From the NCBI GenBank assembly GCA_016794505.1, contig JAEUJZ010000137.1:124001-188000 (forward strand): 64,000 nt of DNA, in the 5' to 3' direction. The translations under genes were made by a program, and so were the position numbers. This stretch comes from Myxococcales bacterium. Its GTDB lineage: Bacteria; Myxococcota_A; Polyangia; Palsa-1104; JAEUJZ01. The notes under the pieces are model-generated. The model was not told the DNA's origin. It saw only the letters and a program-made list of their open reading frames with translations, and searched no databases. Below are positions 42,983 through 52,190 of the stretch, piece by piece; position 1 is the first letter of the stretch, and each line of letters opens with the position of its first letter.

Positions 42983-45900
42983 ATGGCTGCCATTTCACGC
43001 CGTCCCCTGCTCACGTCTCGTTCTTTGCTCTGTTCCGCTCTGCTGGCCGCGTCCTTCGGCGCGTCGTGCAACCAAGCACCGCCGATCCCGTCTGCTGCCG
43101 AGCCGCGCCCAAGCGCTCCCGGTCGGCGGGCCGATGCCCCAGCAGACGACGCGAGCGCGACCCCGGCGCTGCGAGCCGCCTACATCGCGGCCGTGCAAGC
43201 CGAAGCAGGAGCCGCGTTTTTTGTGCAAAGCCGGGGCAGTGAGCTGCAGTCCGAAAACCAACCGCAGCGCCTGCGCACCGTCGCTGCACCCGGTCAAGCT
43301 GGCCTGCAGATCGAGCAGGCCGGACCCGTCGCCAGCCGCGGCGATGGCGAGCGCGTCTTGTCGCTGTCGCTGTCTGCCTTTGGCTGCGAGCGCTCGCTGG
43401 CAGAGGTCGGCCCGGTACCGCCGCGGGCACAGGGCAACCGCATCGAGTTCAGCCGCCCCAGCCTGCGCGAGTGGTATGTGAACGGCCCCTTGGGCATCGA
43501 GCAGGGCTTCACCATTCCCCGCCGCCCCGACTGCGCCGGCCGCGGCAGCGACCTGCAGCTTGAAGTCAGCGTGGGCGATGCCGTGCGTGCCAGCCTGCAT
43601 GGCGACGGCCAGGCCCGCACGAGCTATGTCGAGCTTCGCGACGGAAAAAACGCGCGCTGGCTGCGCTATTCCGACGTCTTTGCGCACGATGCCAAGGGTC
43701 GCGAGCTTCCGACGCGCCTGTCGGTCGAAAATGGCCGCATCCGCATCACCGTCGATGACGACGGCGCCCTGTATCCGATCTCGGTCGACCCCTTGGTGTG
43801 GACGCTTGAGCAGCAGGTCGTGGGCAGCGACACCGTCGCCGATGATCTGTTCGGCCGCGCCCTTGCGCTGTCGAGCACCACGGCGGTGATTGGTGCCTGG
43901 CAGGCCACCGTCTCGGGCAAGGCGGCTGCGGGCGCCGCCTATGTCTTTGTTCGCTCGGGCACAAGCTGGATGCAGCAGGCCAAGCTGGTAGCCAGCGACG
44001 CCGCCGCTGACAACGCCTTTGGCTATTCCGTCGCACTGCAAGGCGACTCCGCCGTGATCGGCGCGGTGGCCGCGTCGGTGGCCGGCAAGTCTGCAGCGGG
44101 TGCCGCATATGTCTTTGTGCGTAGCGGCACCGTCTGGAGCCAGCAAGCCAAGCTCACCGCTGCCGATGCTGGGGCCGATGACTCGTTCGGCGAGAGCGTC
44201 GCCATCGACGGCGACACCGTCGTCGTCGGAGCCCCCTATGCCGATGTGCTGGGCGATGGCGATCGCGGCGCCGCCTATGTCTATGTTCGCTCGGGCATGA
44301 CGTGGTCACAGCAACAAAAGCTGGCTCCCAGCGACGGCGCGGGAGGCGACCATGCCGGTCAGTCCGTCGCGCTCAGCGGCAACACCGCGCTTTTTGGTGC
44401 GCCCTTTGCCGACGTCGCAGGCAAGAGCAGTGCCGGCGCAGCCTATGTCTATCAGCGCAGCGGCATGATGTGGTCGCTGCAGCAGAAGCTCTCTGCCAGC
44501 GACGGAGCCAGCACCGATGGCTTCGGCGGCGCGGTGGCTCTTGCCACGGACACGGCCCTGGTCGGCGCGGACCAAGCCGATGTCGGGGGCAAGCTCGACG
44601 CGGGCGCGGCCTATGTCTTCCAGCGCAGCGGCATGATGTGGACCGAGCAGCAAAAGCTTGTGCCCAGCAGCGCCATCGCCGCTGAGGCCTTCGGCATCGC
44701 CGTGGCCTTGGCCAGCGCGACCCACACCGCCCTGATCGGCGCCGACGGCAGCCCAGCCGGAGGAGCCGCGTATGTCTTTGGCCGCTCGGGCACGGTGTGG
44801 ACGCAGCAGCAGCTTCTGTCGTCCCCCCTGGTTGGCGCCGATGGCAACTTTGGCCGCGGCGTCGGAATCGACGGCGATCTGGCCCTGGTGGGTGCGCCGT
44901 TTTCCGATCTGCCCGGCAAGCCGAGTGCTGGTGTGGCCATCGGCTTTGCGCTGAGCATGACCAAGGGCAACGGCCAAAGCTGCGTCAGCGCGGTTGAATG
45001 CACAAGCGGCTTCTGTGCCGACGGCGTGTGCTGCGCCACGGCCTGTGGCGGCGGGGTCGCCGACTGTCAGGTGTGCAGTGTCGCAGCCGGAGGCACCAGC
45101 GATGGCACGTGCTCGATGGCCAAAAAAGGCTCGACATGCCGCGCCGCCGTCAGTGCCTGCGATGCCGCCGAGACCTGCGATGGCAGCGCTGGCACCTGCC
45201 CCACCGATGCGTTCAAGCCCGCCACCACCGAGTGCCGCGCCGCGGCCGGGATCTGCGACGTCGCCGAGTTCTGCACCGGCAGCAGCGCCGCCTGCCCCGG
45301 CGACAACCTCAAGCCGTCTGGCGCCGAGTGCCGCGCTTCCGTCGGGGCCTGCGACATCGCCGAGAAGTGTACCGGCAGCAGCATCCTGTGTCCGACGGAC
45401 AGCTTCAAGGCCAACACCAGCGAGTGCCGTAGCACCGCCGGCATCTGTGACGTCGCCGAGTACTGCACTGGGACTGGTCCCGCCTGTCCCAGCGACTCGT
45501 ATAAGCCCAAGACTGCCGTCTGCCGAGCGGCTGCGGGCGCCTGCGACGCCGTCGAGTCTTGCACCGGAACCGCAGCAGCCTGCCCGACCGATGCCGTGCT
45601 GCCGAACACAGCCGTGTGTCGCCCCGCCGCCGGAGCCTGCGACGCGCCCGAGACCTGCAGCGGCACCGCCATCGACTGCCCGACTGACGCCTTTAAGCCC
45701 AAGACCAGCATGTGCCGCGGTGCGGCCGACGTCTGCGACGCCGCCGAGTTCTGCACGGGCGACGAAGCAGCCTGCCCGACCGATGCATTCAAGCCGAGCA
45801 GCGTCGAGTGTCGCCCCCTGGCCGGCGACTGCGATGTCGCCGAAAGCTGCACCGGCCTGGCCGCCGCGTGTCCGCAAGACGGCTTCAAGCCCGCCGCCAC

Positions 45901-46552
45901 GCTATGCCGCAACCAAAAAGGCGAGTGCGATGTCGAAGAGTCCTGCACAGGCGCCGCCGCCGCCTGCCCGACGGACAGCTTTGTCCCGGCCGGCATGGCA
46001 TGCAAGGGCGGCACTTGCCGCGCCGGTCAGTGCCGGGTCGAGACCGAGCTATCCGTGCAGCTTGTGCCGCCGTCCGCGACAACGCGCGGGCTGATGCCGG
46101 TGTCGTTCTTGATCTCGGTGCGCAACAGCAGCGATGTGACAGCCACGGCCGTGCGCATTCGCTTGGATGTGCCGGAAGGTGCCTCGGTCCAGGGTCTAAG
46201 CGGCGATGGCTGGGCCTGCTCCTCGATGGCTACCGGCGCGACCTGCGAGCGACAGCAAGTTGAAAAGGGCGTCTCGCCGGCCTTGTCGACCGCGGTCGTG
46301 CCGCCGCGCGGCGTGGCCAACTTTGCCATCTCGGCGACGGTGTCCTCGGCCGAGTTCGATCCCATGAACGAAAACAACATGGCCAGCGCCCAGATCAGCA
46401 ACGAAGCGCCGGCCAAAGAGGGCGGCTGCAGCATGACGCCGGCTGGTGCCAGCCAGGCTGCAGGATCGCGTGCGGCCGTGGTGTGGCTGAGCCTCTTCAG
46501 CCTCGCGCTTGTGCGTCTGCGCCGTCGACTGCGTGGTCATGTCGCGGCGTAA
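42983..46552 (+). CDS. FG-GAP / disintegrin-like-repeat surface lipoprotein with MYXO-CTERM-like tail
   Basis: 1189 residues from ATG 42983 with GGAG upstream. A lipoprotein signal ends FGASC. Residues ~280-670 are about seven FG-GAP repeats of ~55 residues (FGYSVALQGDSAVIGAVA, GAAYVFVRSG), typical of adhesion propellers. Residues ~700-1000 are nine Cys-rich 32-residue repeats (e.g. ECRAAAGICDVAEFCTG then ACP-x-D), like disintegrin-type repeats of myxobacterial surface proteins. A DUF11-like beta domain follows, then a C-terminal GGCS with a hydrophobic helix and Arg cluster (LFSLALVRLRRRLR), as in MYXO-CTERM sorting tags. Both N-terminal lipidation and C-terminal sorting signals are present, which is unusual. 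Likely a surface adhesin. Confidence 0.88.
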   Translation: MAAISRRPLLTSRSLLCSALLAASFGASCNQAPPIPSAAEPRPSAPGRRADAPADDASATPALRAAYIAAVQAEAGAAFFVQSRGSELQSENQPQRLRTVAAPGQAGLQIEQAGPVASRGDGERVLSLSLSAFGCERSLAEVGPVPPRAQGNRIEFSRPSLREWYVNGPLGIEQGFTIPRRPDCAGRGSDLQLEVSVGDAVRASLHGDGQARTSYVELRDGKNARWLRYSDVFAHDAKGRELPTRLSVENGRIRITVDDDGALYPISVDPLVWTLEQQVVGSDTVADDLFGRALALSSTTAVIGAWQATVSGKAAAGAAYVFVRSGTSWMQQAKLVASDAAADNAFGYSVALQGDSAVIGAVAASVAGKSAAGAAYVFVRSGTVWSQQAKLTAADAGADDSFGESVAIDGDTVVVGAPYADVLGDGDRGAAYVYVRSGMTWSQQQKLAPSDGAGGDHAGQSVALSGNTALFGAPFADVAGKSSAGAAYVYQRSGMMWSLQQKLSASDGASTDGFGGAVALATDTALVGADQADVGGKLDAGAAYVFQRSGMMWTEQQKLVPSSAIAAEAFGIAVALASATHTALIGADGSPAGGAAYVFGRSGTVWTQQQLLSSPLVGADGNFGRGVGIDGDLALVGAPFSDLPGKPSAGVAIGFALSMTKGNGQSCVSAVECTSGFCADGVCCATACGGGVADCQVCSVAAGGTSDGTCSMAKKGSTCRAAVSACDAAETCDGSAGTCPTDAFKPATTECRAAAGICDVAEFCTGSSAACPGDNLKPSGAECRASVGACDIAEKCTGSSILCPTDSFKANTSECRSTAGICDVAEYCTGTGPACPSDSYKPKTAVCRAAAGACDAVESCTGTAAACPTDAVLPNTAVCRPAAGACDAPETCSGTAIDCPTDAFKPKTSMCRGAADVCDAAEFCTGDEAACPTDAFKPSSVECRPLAGDCDVAESCTGLAAACPQDGFKPAATLCRNQKGECDVEESCTGAAAACPTDSFVPAGMACKGGTCRAGQCRVETELSVQLVPPSATTRGLMPVSFLISVRNSSDVTATAVRIRLDVPEGASVQGLSGDGWACSSMATGATCERQQVEKGVSPALSTAVVPPRGVANFAISATVSSAEFDPMNENNMASAQISNEAPAKEGGCSMTPAGASQAAGSRAAVVWLSLFSLALVRLRRRLRGHVAA

Positions 46553-48572
46553 GGCGCCGTGGGCCTGGGTCGCGGCGCTTGGCCTTGCGACCCACGGGGT
46601 GACTCCGGCCGGGGGGGATGAGCCGCACGGGCTCGCTCCCCTGCCCTCGCAGGTCGCCGTGTCCGAGGGACGAACGCCCAAAGAAGGACGCTCGTCCGCG
46701 CGCACCGAGTGGATTCGCAGTCATTATGTAAAACACGAATTCCGCATTCCTATGCGCGATGGAATATCTTTATTTACATCGGTTTATATTCCAATAGATG
46801 CTAGCCTAAAAACACGCTATCCGTTTTTGCTACACCGCACACCGTACTCCGTTGCTCCGTATGGCGCCAGTCGTTATAAGGATCGACTGGGCCCGTTTGA
46901 AGAATACGAGCGCGAAGGCTTTATCTTTGTTTTCCAAGATGTCCGCGGGCGGCATATGAGCGAGGGCGAATTCATCAACATGCGCCCGCACCTCGACAGC
47001 AAGCGCTCGCCGCGGGACATCGACGAGTCTTCCGACACGTATGACACCGTCGAGTGGCTGCTGCGCAACGTCCCTGGTCACAACGGTCGCGTGGGAATGT
47101 GGGGGATCTCCTATCCTGGGTTTTATGCCTCGGCCGGTGCCATTGACTCGCATCCCGCCCTGAAAGCCATCTCGCCGCAAGCGCCTATCGCCGACTGGTT
47201 TCGTGGGGATGATATGCATCGCCACGGCGCTTTTAATCTGGAATTGGCTTTTGAGTTCTTTTCGATCTTTGGCCTCAAGCGCCCCGTACCCAGTGACGAT
47301 GAGCGCTGGGAGCCGTTCGATTTCGGCACAGCCGACCGATATCGTTATTTCTTAGAGCTAGGACCGCTGACCCAGGCGCCAGCCCGCTTTCGCGGTCCCG
47401 TGCCGTTTTGGAACGACATCGTGGCCCACCCCAACTACGACGCGTTCTGGCAGAGTCGCAACATCCTGCCGCACCTGCGCGGCGTGCGCGCAGCGACGTT
47501 GATCGTCGGTGGCTGGTACGACATGGAAGACCTGTACGGCCCGCTGGCGACGTACGAAACGCTGCGCGCCCAAAATCCCGGCACGCCGACGACGCTCTTG
47601 ATCGGCCCCTGGATCCATGGCGGCTGGTCACGCACCGACGGAGCAGCCCTAGGCGACAGCGACTTTGGCTTCAAGACCAGCGACACCTATCGCGGCATCG
47701 AGCTTGCCTTTTTCAAGCACCACCTAAAAGGCGGCCCGGATCCTGCGCTGCCCGCCGCGCAGGTCTTTGAGACGGGCGCTAACCGCTGGCGCCGCTTTGA
47801 TGCCTGGCCGCCGCGAGACACCCGCGCGCAGTCGCTGTATCTGCGCGCGGACCGCAGCCTGTCGCCGAGCCCGCCTTCGGCGACGGCAGCGACGGCGGAC
47901 GCCGACCCAGGGTACGACGAGTACACCAGCGATCCGGCGTACCCCGTGCCCTGTTCCGCCGACGGTTTTTCTGGCTGTTCGCGACGCACCGTGGCTGTCG
48001 ACCAGCGCTTTGCCGCCACGCGTCCCGACGTCCGCACGTATCGCACGCCGCCATTTGAGCGCGATCTGACGCTGGCTGGGCCCATCGAAGCCGAGCTTTG
48101 GGTGTCGACGAGCGGGACGGATGCCGACTACGTCGTGAAGATCCTCGACGAAAACCCGCCGCGCCAGCCCGGCCAGGGTAAAGACGGGCCCTCGGTCGAG
48201 CCGGATCGCAGCGGCCAGCAGACCCTGGTCCGCGTCGAGCCATTCCGCGCCCGCTTTCGCGATAGCTACAGCGAGCCCAAGCCCATGCAGCCGGGACAGC
48301 CGACGCGCATCCGCTTTGTCCTCAACGACGTCTGCCACACCTTCCAGCGCTGGCATCGCCTGGTCGTGCAGGTGCAGTCGAGCCTGTTCCCGTATATCGA
48401 CCGCAACCCGCAGCGCTTCGTGCCCAACCTGTTTCACGCCCGCCCGGCTGACTATGTCGTGGCCACCCATCGCATCCACCGCAGCCCTGCCCTGCCCAGC
48501 CGCATCGTCGTTCGCGTCCTGCCCGCCGCCGACGAGCCCCCGCGGAAAAACGCCCTGCCATTACCCGAGTAA
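46539..48572 (+). CDS. CocE/NonD-family S15-type hydrolase
   Basis: 677 residues from ATG 46539, overlapping the previous stop by 14 bases. A signal peptide region (WAWVAALGLATHGVTPAGG) is followed by the alpha/beta-hydrolase core of X-Pro dipeptidyl peptidases and cocaine esterase. Seen: MRDGISLFTSVYIP, the nucleophile elbow WGISYPGFYAS, the tail His in GPWIHGGWSR and the C-terminal jelly-roll (FVLNDVCHTFQRWHRLVVQV). Residues ~65-110 use unusually AT-rich codons including TTA. Probably exported; acts on esters or amides of unknown identity. Confidence 0.87.
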   Translation: MSRRKAPWAWVAALGLATHGVTPAGGDEPHGLAPLPSQVAVSEGRTPKEGRSSARTEWIRSHYVKHEFRIPMRDGISLFTSVYIPIDASLKTRYPFLLHRTPYSVAPYGASRYKDRLGPFEEYEREGFIFVFQDVRGRHMSEGEFINMRPHLDSKRSPRDIDESSDTYDTVEWLLRNVPGHNGRVGMWGISYPGFYASAGAIDSHPALKAISPQAPIADWFRGDDMHRHGAFNLELAFEFFSIFGLKRPVPSDDERWEPFDFGTADRYRYFLELGPLTQAPARFRGPVPFWNDIVAHPNYDAFWQSRNILPHLRGVRAATLIVGGWYDMEDLYGPLATYETLRAQNPGTPTTLLIGPWIHGGWSRTDGAALGDSDFGFKTSDTYRGIELAFFKHHLKGGPDPALPAAQVFETGANRWRRFDAWPPRDTRAQSLYLRADRSLSPSPPSATAATADADPGYDEYTSDPAYPVPCSADGFSGCSRRTVAVDQRFAATRPDVRTYRTPPFERDLTLAGPIEAELWVSTSGTDADYVVKILDENPPRQPGQGKDGPSVEPDRSGQQTLVRVEPFRARFRDSYSEPKPMQPGQPTRIRFVLNDVCHTFQRWHRLVVQVQSSLFPYIDRNPQRFVPNLFHARPADYVVATHRIHRSPALPSRIVVRVLPAADEPPRKNALPLPE

Positions 48573-48722
48573 TCAAGCAATCCGTAAATTGCCACATAAA
48601 CCATGGCCCCTTGCCGTATTTTGATATTGTTTTCGCTCTTATCCAGCTTCGCACGGAAAGCAGCGGACGGGCCGACCGAGCAGCTCTTACGCTTGAGATC
48701 GGCGTGATATAAGGCCAAGCGC

Positions 48723-51095
48723 ATGTTGGGCGTGCAGGTAAGTCCGCTGCTTCCGTCGCTGGTGCGCGTCGCGCTGCTGCTGGTCGGCTTTGTCCTGCCG
48801 GGCTATGGCGTGGCTGCGTGGCTGCTTGCACCGCCCACGACGACGGTCGCGGACGAAGACCGCATCGGCCTGCGCGTTCTTCTGGGCTTTGTGCTGTCGT
48901 TCGCGCTGTTTGCACTGCTGACCGCACCGTCGCTGTGGCTTGGCCACTCGTATGCTGCAGTGCAGGGCCGCGTGCTTTGGTCCTGGCTGGGCTATGCACT
49001 TTTCGGGCTGCTGGGCCTGTGGCGCGCCCACCAGGCTGCGACGTCTACGCTTCCGACGTCGACGACGGCGTCGGTCCCAAGCCAGATGGCACAGGGCGTC
49101 GCGCAGCCGCAGTCCGATCCGCTTGCCGGCTTGCGTCTTCTTCCCAGCCTGGGCTATTTCGCCCTCGGACTTCTCGGGATCGTGGTCTATGCCAAGCACG
49201 AGCCTGCCCGCGTGCCCGTGCTGTCTCTGCTGCCGGTTCTTGTGGCCTTTGGTCTGTGGCGTTTCCGCCGCTATTCCAGCCAGCGAACAGATGCAACCGC
49301 CGACGGCAGAAGCGATGCGACGCCCGTCGCGGCACGGCGTGAGCCCCGCGGCGAAGACCTGCGGCGGCCCCCGCGATCGTGGCAAGCCTTGGCCCTTGCG
49401 GCCGTGGCGCTGCAAGGCGGCTTGATGACGCTGTACGACCGACCCGACTGGGACGACTGCTATTACCTGGCGGCAGCGCTCGACTATCCGCAGGCCACGT
49501 CGCTGAACCAGCAGGAACCCACCCATCGCGAGGGCCTTGCGGTGCCGCCGCAGCAGCGCACGCTGTGCTGGGTCTTATGGGGCGCGATGCTCAGCCATCT
49601 TTCGGGCGTGTCGCCGATGGGGCTGTTTCGCAGCGTCCTTCCGCTGGGCCTGCTGCCGCTTCTTTACATCGCGTATGCGACGCTGCTTTCGCGCTTGCTC
49701 ATCGCTCGCTTCGTGCCCCTGGGCATCGTCCTTTTGTCGCTGGTTCACACCGTCGGGATTGGCCACCATGATGGAGCGCTAAACTTCGCGCTGCCGCGCC
49801 TTGGCCAAGGCAAAGCCGTGCTGCTGCACATCGCGCTGCCGCTTCTGTCCGCCCTGCTGCTGCGCATCGCGGCATCCCCGGCGCGCCCGTCGCTGCGTCA
49901 AGTGAGCGCCGTCCTCGTTACGGTCCTGTTCGCGATTGGAGTCAGCTTGAGCGCGCTGTTTCTCGGCGTCGCGCTTCTGTGCAGCCTGGGCCTGGCTCTT
50001 CTTTGGGCCGAGCCAAGCTGGCGCCGTCGCCTGCAGCTAGCCGGGGTCCTTTCGCTGTCGGTCGCGCCGCTTTTTGCCGTCGGTCTGTGGCTGCGTCCGG
50101 CGACCCAAGCCGACGCCCTGCTGGTCTCGACACCGGCGGTCAATACAAGCTGGCTGAGCACGCTGATCGGCTATCTGGGCAGCGGCACGAGCGAGCTTTT
50201 GTGGGTGCTTCTGTTGCCCGTGCTGGCGTTCCTGGTGCGCCGCGCCAGTGCCCGCACCTATCTGCTCGTCTTTCCCGCGTGCTTGCTTGCCGGGATTGCC
50301 AACCCGCTCTTGTTTCACGTGGTGGCGCGCTCGCTGTCTTCCTATCCAACGTACCTGCGCATCTTGTGGCTGTTTCCAGTCGGCGTCGGTCTGAGCGTGG
50401 CCTGGGTGCTGGGCTGCGTCGCACTGGCCGACAGCCTGCGCCAAGCGCAGCGCGGCCCCGCCTTTCTGCATGCGCCCCTTCCGTGGATCGTCGCTGCAGG
50501 GCTTTTCTTTGGCGCGCTGCCTGGCCTGTTCGTCTTTGGCCCGAAAAACAGCTTCATTGGTCCGCTCGGCACGCCGCATCGCACGCAGAACTTCGACCGC
50601 CTGCCCGAGGATCTGCGGCCGCTGGCCTGGACGCTGCTTCAGGCCGCAGACGGCTCGCAGCGCATCTTGTGCAACGAACAGGTCGCATCGTTCTTGGCGC
50701 CGTTTGCCGATCGATTGCGCTTTGTGCAGACGCGCACTTCGTACACCGCGATCTGGTTTGCCACGGCCGGCCGGACTCTGGAAGGTGTCGAGCGCGCCTT
50801 TTTGGGCAGCCTGCCGCGCGTCGGTGATCTCGGCGGCCCGCACGAAGCGGAAAACTGGCTTGAGCTGCGCATGACGCTCGGTGACACCACGCTCTCTGCC
50901 GCCTTCGCACCGGCCATGGCCCAGGCATCGCGCGATCTGCGCACCCTGCTTGCGCGGTATCGCGTTCGCTATGTAGTCCTGGGGCCCGGCGACCGCGGCG
51001 CCGACACGCTCCGCGCGCTGGGCTATACGACTGCTCTGTCACAGGGTCGCTTCCTGCTGCTGCAAGCCCCCGAGCCACTTTGGCCCTCCCCGTAA
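48723..51095 (+). CDS. Large polytopic membrane protein, GT-C-like
   Basis: 790 residues from ATG. About 12-14 transmembrane helices and a variable ~90-residue hydrophilic stretch after the first four (TSTLPTSTTASVPSQ and DATADGRSD). The first big external loop carries DRPDWDDCYYLAAALDYPQA, an acidic pair like the catalytic loop of GT-C glycosyltransferases. The C-terminal ~170 residues form an extracytoplasmic domain (FDRLPEDLRPLAWTLLQAAD; RYRVRYVVLGPGDRGAD). It could transfer a sugar from a polyprenyl carrier, but no named family was confirmed. It lies after an AT-rich gap and is probably alone. Confidence 0.72.
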   Translation: MLGVQVSPLLPSLVRVALLLVGFVLPGYGVAAWLLAPPTTTVADEDRIGLRVLLGFVLSFALFALLTAPSLWLGHSYAAVQGRVLWSWLGYALFGLLGLWRAHQAATSTLPTSTTASVPSQMAQGVAQPQSDPLAGLRLLPSLGYFALGLLGIVVYAKHEPARVPVLSLLPVLVAFGLWRFRRYSSQRTDATADGRSDATPVAARREPRGEDLRRPPRSWQALALAAVALQGGLMTLYDRPDWDDCYYLAAALDYPQATSLNQQEPTHREGLAVPPQQRTLCWVLWGAMLSHLSGVSPMGLFRSVLPLGLLPLLYIAYATLLSRLLIARFVPLGIVLLSLVHTVGIGHHDGALNFALPRLGQGKAVLLHIALPLLSALLLRIAASPARPSLRQVSAVLVTVLFAIGVSLSALFLGVALLCSLGLALLWAEPSWRRRLQLAGVLSLSVAPLFAVGLWLRPATQADALLVSTPAVNTSWLSTLIGYLGSGTSELLWVLLLPVLAFLVRRASARTYLLVFPACLLAGIANPLLFHVVARSLSSYPTYLRILWLFPVGVGLSVAWVLGCVALADSLRQAQRGPAFLHAPLPWIVAAGLFFGALPGLFVFGPKNSFIGPLGTPHRTQNFDRLPEDLRPLAWTLLQAADGSQRILCNEQVASFLAPFADRLRFVQTRTSYTAIWFATAGRTLEGVERAFLGSLPRVGDLGGPHEAENWLELRMTLGDTTLSAAFAPAMAQASRDLRTLLARYRVRYVVLGPGDRGADTLRALGYTTALSQGRFLLLQAPEPLWPSP

Positions 51096-51143
51096 GCGCT
51101 GCCGGCCCCAAAGACGCGCGGCCCTGCGCTAGCATGCGGGGCC

Positions 51144-52139
51144 ATGCGTGCGCTTCGTCAGCATCAGCTCGTCGGTCCGTCGGGTCTGCAAGTCGATGAA
51201 CTGCCCGTGCCGTCCCCCGGCGCAGGCGAGATTGGGATCGAGGTACAGGCCGCGGCCATCAACTTCCCCGATGTCCTTTTGTCCCACGGCACGTACCAGT
51301 TTCGACCGCCGCTGCCGTTCATCCCAGGGGGTGAGCTGGCCGGAATCGTGAGCGCTGTTGGCCCCCACGTGACTGCATTTTCCGTCGGAGATCGCGTGGC
51401 AGCCTGGATGCTCCACGGCGCCTTTGCCGAGCAGGTGGTGGTGAACGAGTCAAGCGCCGTCAAGCTGCCCGCGGAAATCCCATTTGAGGTCGGCGCAGCC
51501 ACGCTGGTGACCTACGCGACGACGCTGCATGCCCTGGTCGATCGCGCGGCGCTGAAAAAGGGCGAGACGCTGCTCGTTCTGGGCGCAGCCGGTGGCGTTG
51601 GCCTGGCCGCCGTCGAGCTAGGCAAGGCTCTGGGGGCTCGGGTCTTGGCCGCAGCGTCGAGCGAAGACAAGATCGCCGTCTGCCGACAGCACGGCGCCGA
51701 CGAAGGAATCGTCTATACCCGCGAGGATCTCAAGGCCCGCGTCAAAGAGCTGAGCGGCGGCGAAGGAGTCGACGTGATCTATGACCCCGTCGGAGGCCCA
51801 TACGCCGAGCCAGCGCTGCGCTCGATCGCCTGGCAAGGCCGATACCTGGTGGTCGGCTTCGCGTCGGGCGAGATTCCCAAGATCCCGCTCAACCTGACGC
51901 TGCTCAAGGGCTGCCAGATCGTCGGCGTGTTCTGGGGTTCGTTTGCGCTGCGCGATCCGGCAGCGAACCGCGCGCATGCGCAGCGCTTGTTCCACTGGAT
52001 CACCGAGGGCAAGCTCAGGCCTCACATCGACCGAGTCCTGCCGCTTGCCCGCGCCGCCGAAGGCCTTGCGCGCTTGGCGAGCCGCGAGGTCAAAGGCAAG
52101 GTCGTCCTGCAGATCGCGTCGCCCTCCAGCCCAGCGTGA
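51144..52139 (+). CDS. NADPH:quinone oxidoreductase-like MDR protein
   Basis: 331 residues from ATG, the normal length for the medium-chain dehydrogenase/reductase quinone-reductase branch. The N-terminal GroES-like domain has AAINFPDVLLSHGTYQFRP and IPGGELAGIVSAVG. The Rossmann domain has GAAGGVGLAAVELG for NADPH, then DVIYDPVGG. The zinc-ligand cysteines of alcohol dehydrogenases are absent, as expected. It probably reduces quinones or alpha,beta-unsaturated ketones. Cytoplasmic. Convergent with the VCBS lipoprotein gene. Confidence 0.9.
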   Translation: MRALRQHQLVGPSGLQVDELPVPSPGAGEIGIEVQAAAINFPDVLLSHGTYQFRPPLPFIPGGELAGIVSAVGPHVTAFSVGDRVAAWMLHGAFAEQVVVNESSAVKLPAEIPFEVGAATLVTYATTLHALVDRAALKKGETLLVLGAAGGVGLAAVELGKALGARVLAAASSEDKIAVCRQHGADEGIVYTREDLKARVKELSGGEGVDVIYDPVGGPYAEPALRSIAWQGRYLVVGFASGEIPKIPLNLTLLKGCQIVGVFWGSFALRDPAANRAHAQRLFHWITEGKLRPHIDRVLPLARAAEGLARLASREVKGKVVLQIASPSSPA

Positions 52140-52147
52140 GCCGAGCG

Positions 52148-52165
52148 CTTCGCAGCTTCGCGAAG
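52148..52165. terminator. Weak hairpin between convergent genes
   Basis: CTTCGC and GCGAAG form a 6-bp stem with a 6-base loop between the quinone-reductase-like gene and the VCBS gene. Without a T-run it is only a candidate terminator. Confidence 0.35.
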
Positions 52166-52190
52166 GGGCCCGCAGAGATCTCAGTCCCGC

